From Siphonodentalium dalli (taxonomy: Eukaryota; Mollusca; Scaphopoda; Gadilida; Siphonodentaliidae), in the NCBI GenBank assembly GCA_032622095.1, contig CP136061.1:18416991-18480990 (forward strand): a stretch of DNA of 64,000 nt, written 5' to 3'. Numbering within the stretch: the stretch's first letter is position 1; each line of letters opens with the position of its first letter. Both the position numbers and the translations under genes were made by a program. The notes under the pieces were generated by a model. The model saw only the letters and a list, made by a program, of their open reading frames with translations. It did no database searches and had not been told where the DNA came from. Positions 63,120-64,000 of the stretch are shown in pieces.

Positions 63120-63539
63120 TTACTTCGTACTCATCAGACTTTCAAATAACGGAAATATGGTTACCTCATACTACGACTCACAGACTATAGAAACCAACAA
63201 CAACATTTGAGTACAGTATCCCTTTAAGCTATCTTCAAATAAATTAAAAATATATCCAACTATTTAGAGTTCTCTCCAAATGAAATATTTGGTGATATAT
63301 CTAAATATTTTAAGACATGTTCAATAGCTGATGACATCTCCAAATATTTGAAAATATCCCATAATATTTTTGAACACAATATATCTTGTATCATTTAGTT
63401 GGACCAAGTGACAACGTGATTGTGAATATTATATTTCGGTTAATCGCGAATTTGGAATTCACCTTACCACAATAACATGATGTCTTCGTGTTACCATATA
63501 CTTATACGTGTGTTAATGGCCCGCCATCACGTTCATGTT
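63120..63539. other. 3' flank of the P450 gene
   Basis: AT-rich, expected to hold the P450 3' UTR on the minus strand. No convincing polyadenylation signal was identified by eye. Several CCAAATATTT-type words (63250-63370) repeat loosely. Confidence 0.4.
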
Positions 63540-64000
63540 CTACAAGCTTGTTAGTCTTAAAACAAGTGGTGGATCTGGATGACTCGTGGATGCTGGAACG
63601 CTTCCAACGTTTTCCATCCCAGGTGTCAACTCAAATTTAAAATGTCGCAGCAATTGAGCCAGATATATTTTCATTTCCAGCATAGCGAATTTGTATCCTA
63701 TGCACATCCTAGGACCGGCTGTAAATGGGAGAAATGTGAAGGGTTTAATATCATCCTCGTGAAGAAACCTTTCCGGTCTAAACTTGTTTGGTTCCTTCCA
63801 ATATTTGGGGTTCATGTGAACTGCTGAAGCAAAAGTCAAAACTAGCGTCCCAGCAGGAATGTGCCAGCCATCAATGACGTCATCGGCGACCAATTCTCTA
63901 GCAGCCAACGGCACCGGAGAATGAAATCGCAAAGTTTCTTTAACAGTGCATAGTAGGTATTGCATTTGATCAACTAGATCCACAGTTAAAGGTGTATCAA
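63540..64000 (-). CDS. cytochrome P450, C-terminal 152 codons (5' truncated by window edge)
   Basis: Haem-thiolate monooxygenase fragment, open from the right edge to a TAG at 63540-63542. Visible motifs, numbered within the fragment: the K-helix ExxR at residues 21-24 (KETLRFHSPVPLAAREL); a beta1 region with GWHIPAGTLV; the PERF meander at 75-78 (FRPERF); and the haem loop FTAGPRMCIG with the ligand Cys at 99, followed by YKFAMLEMK (L helix). Length after the cysteine is normal and the end LVLRLTSL looks complete. The FxAGPR haem loop resembles CYP4-clan enzymes, but I would not assign a family. Substrate is unknown. Same strand as WASHC4, with 14 kb of repeats between them. No intron is seen in the visible part. 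Confidence 0.93.
   Translation of the reverse strand, partial: DTPLTVDLVDQMQYLLCTVKETLRFHSPVPLAARELVADDVIDGWHIPAGTLVLTFASAVHMNPKYWKEPNKFRPERFLHEDDIKPFTFLPFTAGPRMCIGYKFAMLEMKIYLAQLLRHFKFELTPGMENVGSVPASTSHPDPPLVLRLTSL

Overview
The window is animal nuclear DNA: spliced genes with GT-AG introns, tRNA-derived SINEs, LINE tails, and many hAT-, piggyBac- and mariner-type insertions in AT-rich sequence. The style suggests a repeat-rich marine invertebrate, but I cannot fix the phylum. Only two protein-coding genes can be supported. Most of the window is intron or intergenic repeat. || GENE 1, minus strand, 49574 down past position 1: WASHC4 (SWIP, KIAA1033), a subunit of the endosomal WASH complex. 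I reconstructed 17 consecutive coding exons by hand from splice sites and reading frame. They encode the first 622 residues, and every exon-exon phase joins without a frameshift. The C-terminal half lies left of the window. A near-consensus CLEAR/E-box sits just upstream of the start codon. GENE 2, minus strand, 63540-64000: the last 152 codons of a cytochrome P450 (ExxR, PERF and haem-Cys motifs present), cut by the right edge. || LAYOUT: 1-2395 satellite in intron 17; 2396-9841 exons 17 to 11; 9842-28056 an 18 kb intron 10 holding a 5.4 kb 32-bp satellite, LINE and hAT/piggyBac/mariner insertions and a 4-copy 0.62 kb repeat; 28057-41279 exons 10 to 2 with large minisatellites between them; 41280-49513 intron 1, with a SINE and one copy of a roughly 4.5 kb segmental duplication; 49514-49574 exon 1; 49.6-63.5 kb intergenic, with a 69-bp array, MITEs, the second duplication copy and an inverted-repeat element; then the P450. 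|| MAIN OBSERVATION: at seven of the 17 exons a tandem repeat is built on the exon-intron junction itself, so that a piece of exon edge plus its 5' or 3' splice site is repeated from 2 to about 95 times. The junctions are the exon 4, 9, 10 and 12 acceptors and the exon 8, 11 and 17 donors. The gene therefore carries well over a hundred echoed splice sites next to real ones. For exon 4 the breakpoint is readable: it joins the exon to the end of a hAT insertion at a shared GTAACG. Other points of interest are a MITE with a natural filled/empty TTAA site pair, a two-hairpin module shared by MITEs with different ends, a T-shaped palindrome at the end of a transposon, an array of about 25 AP-1 motifs, and a SINE with seven tandem box A copies whose tail matches a LINE in the same window.
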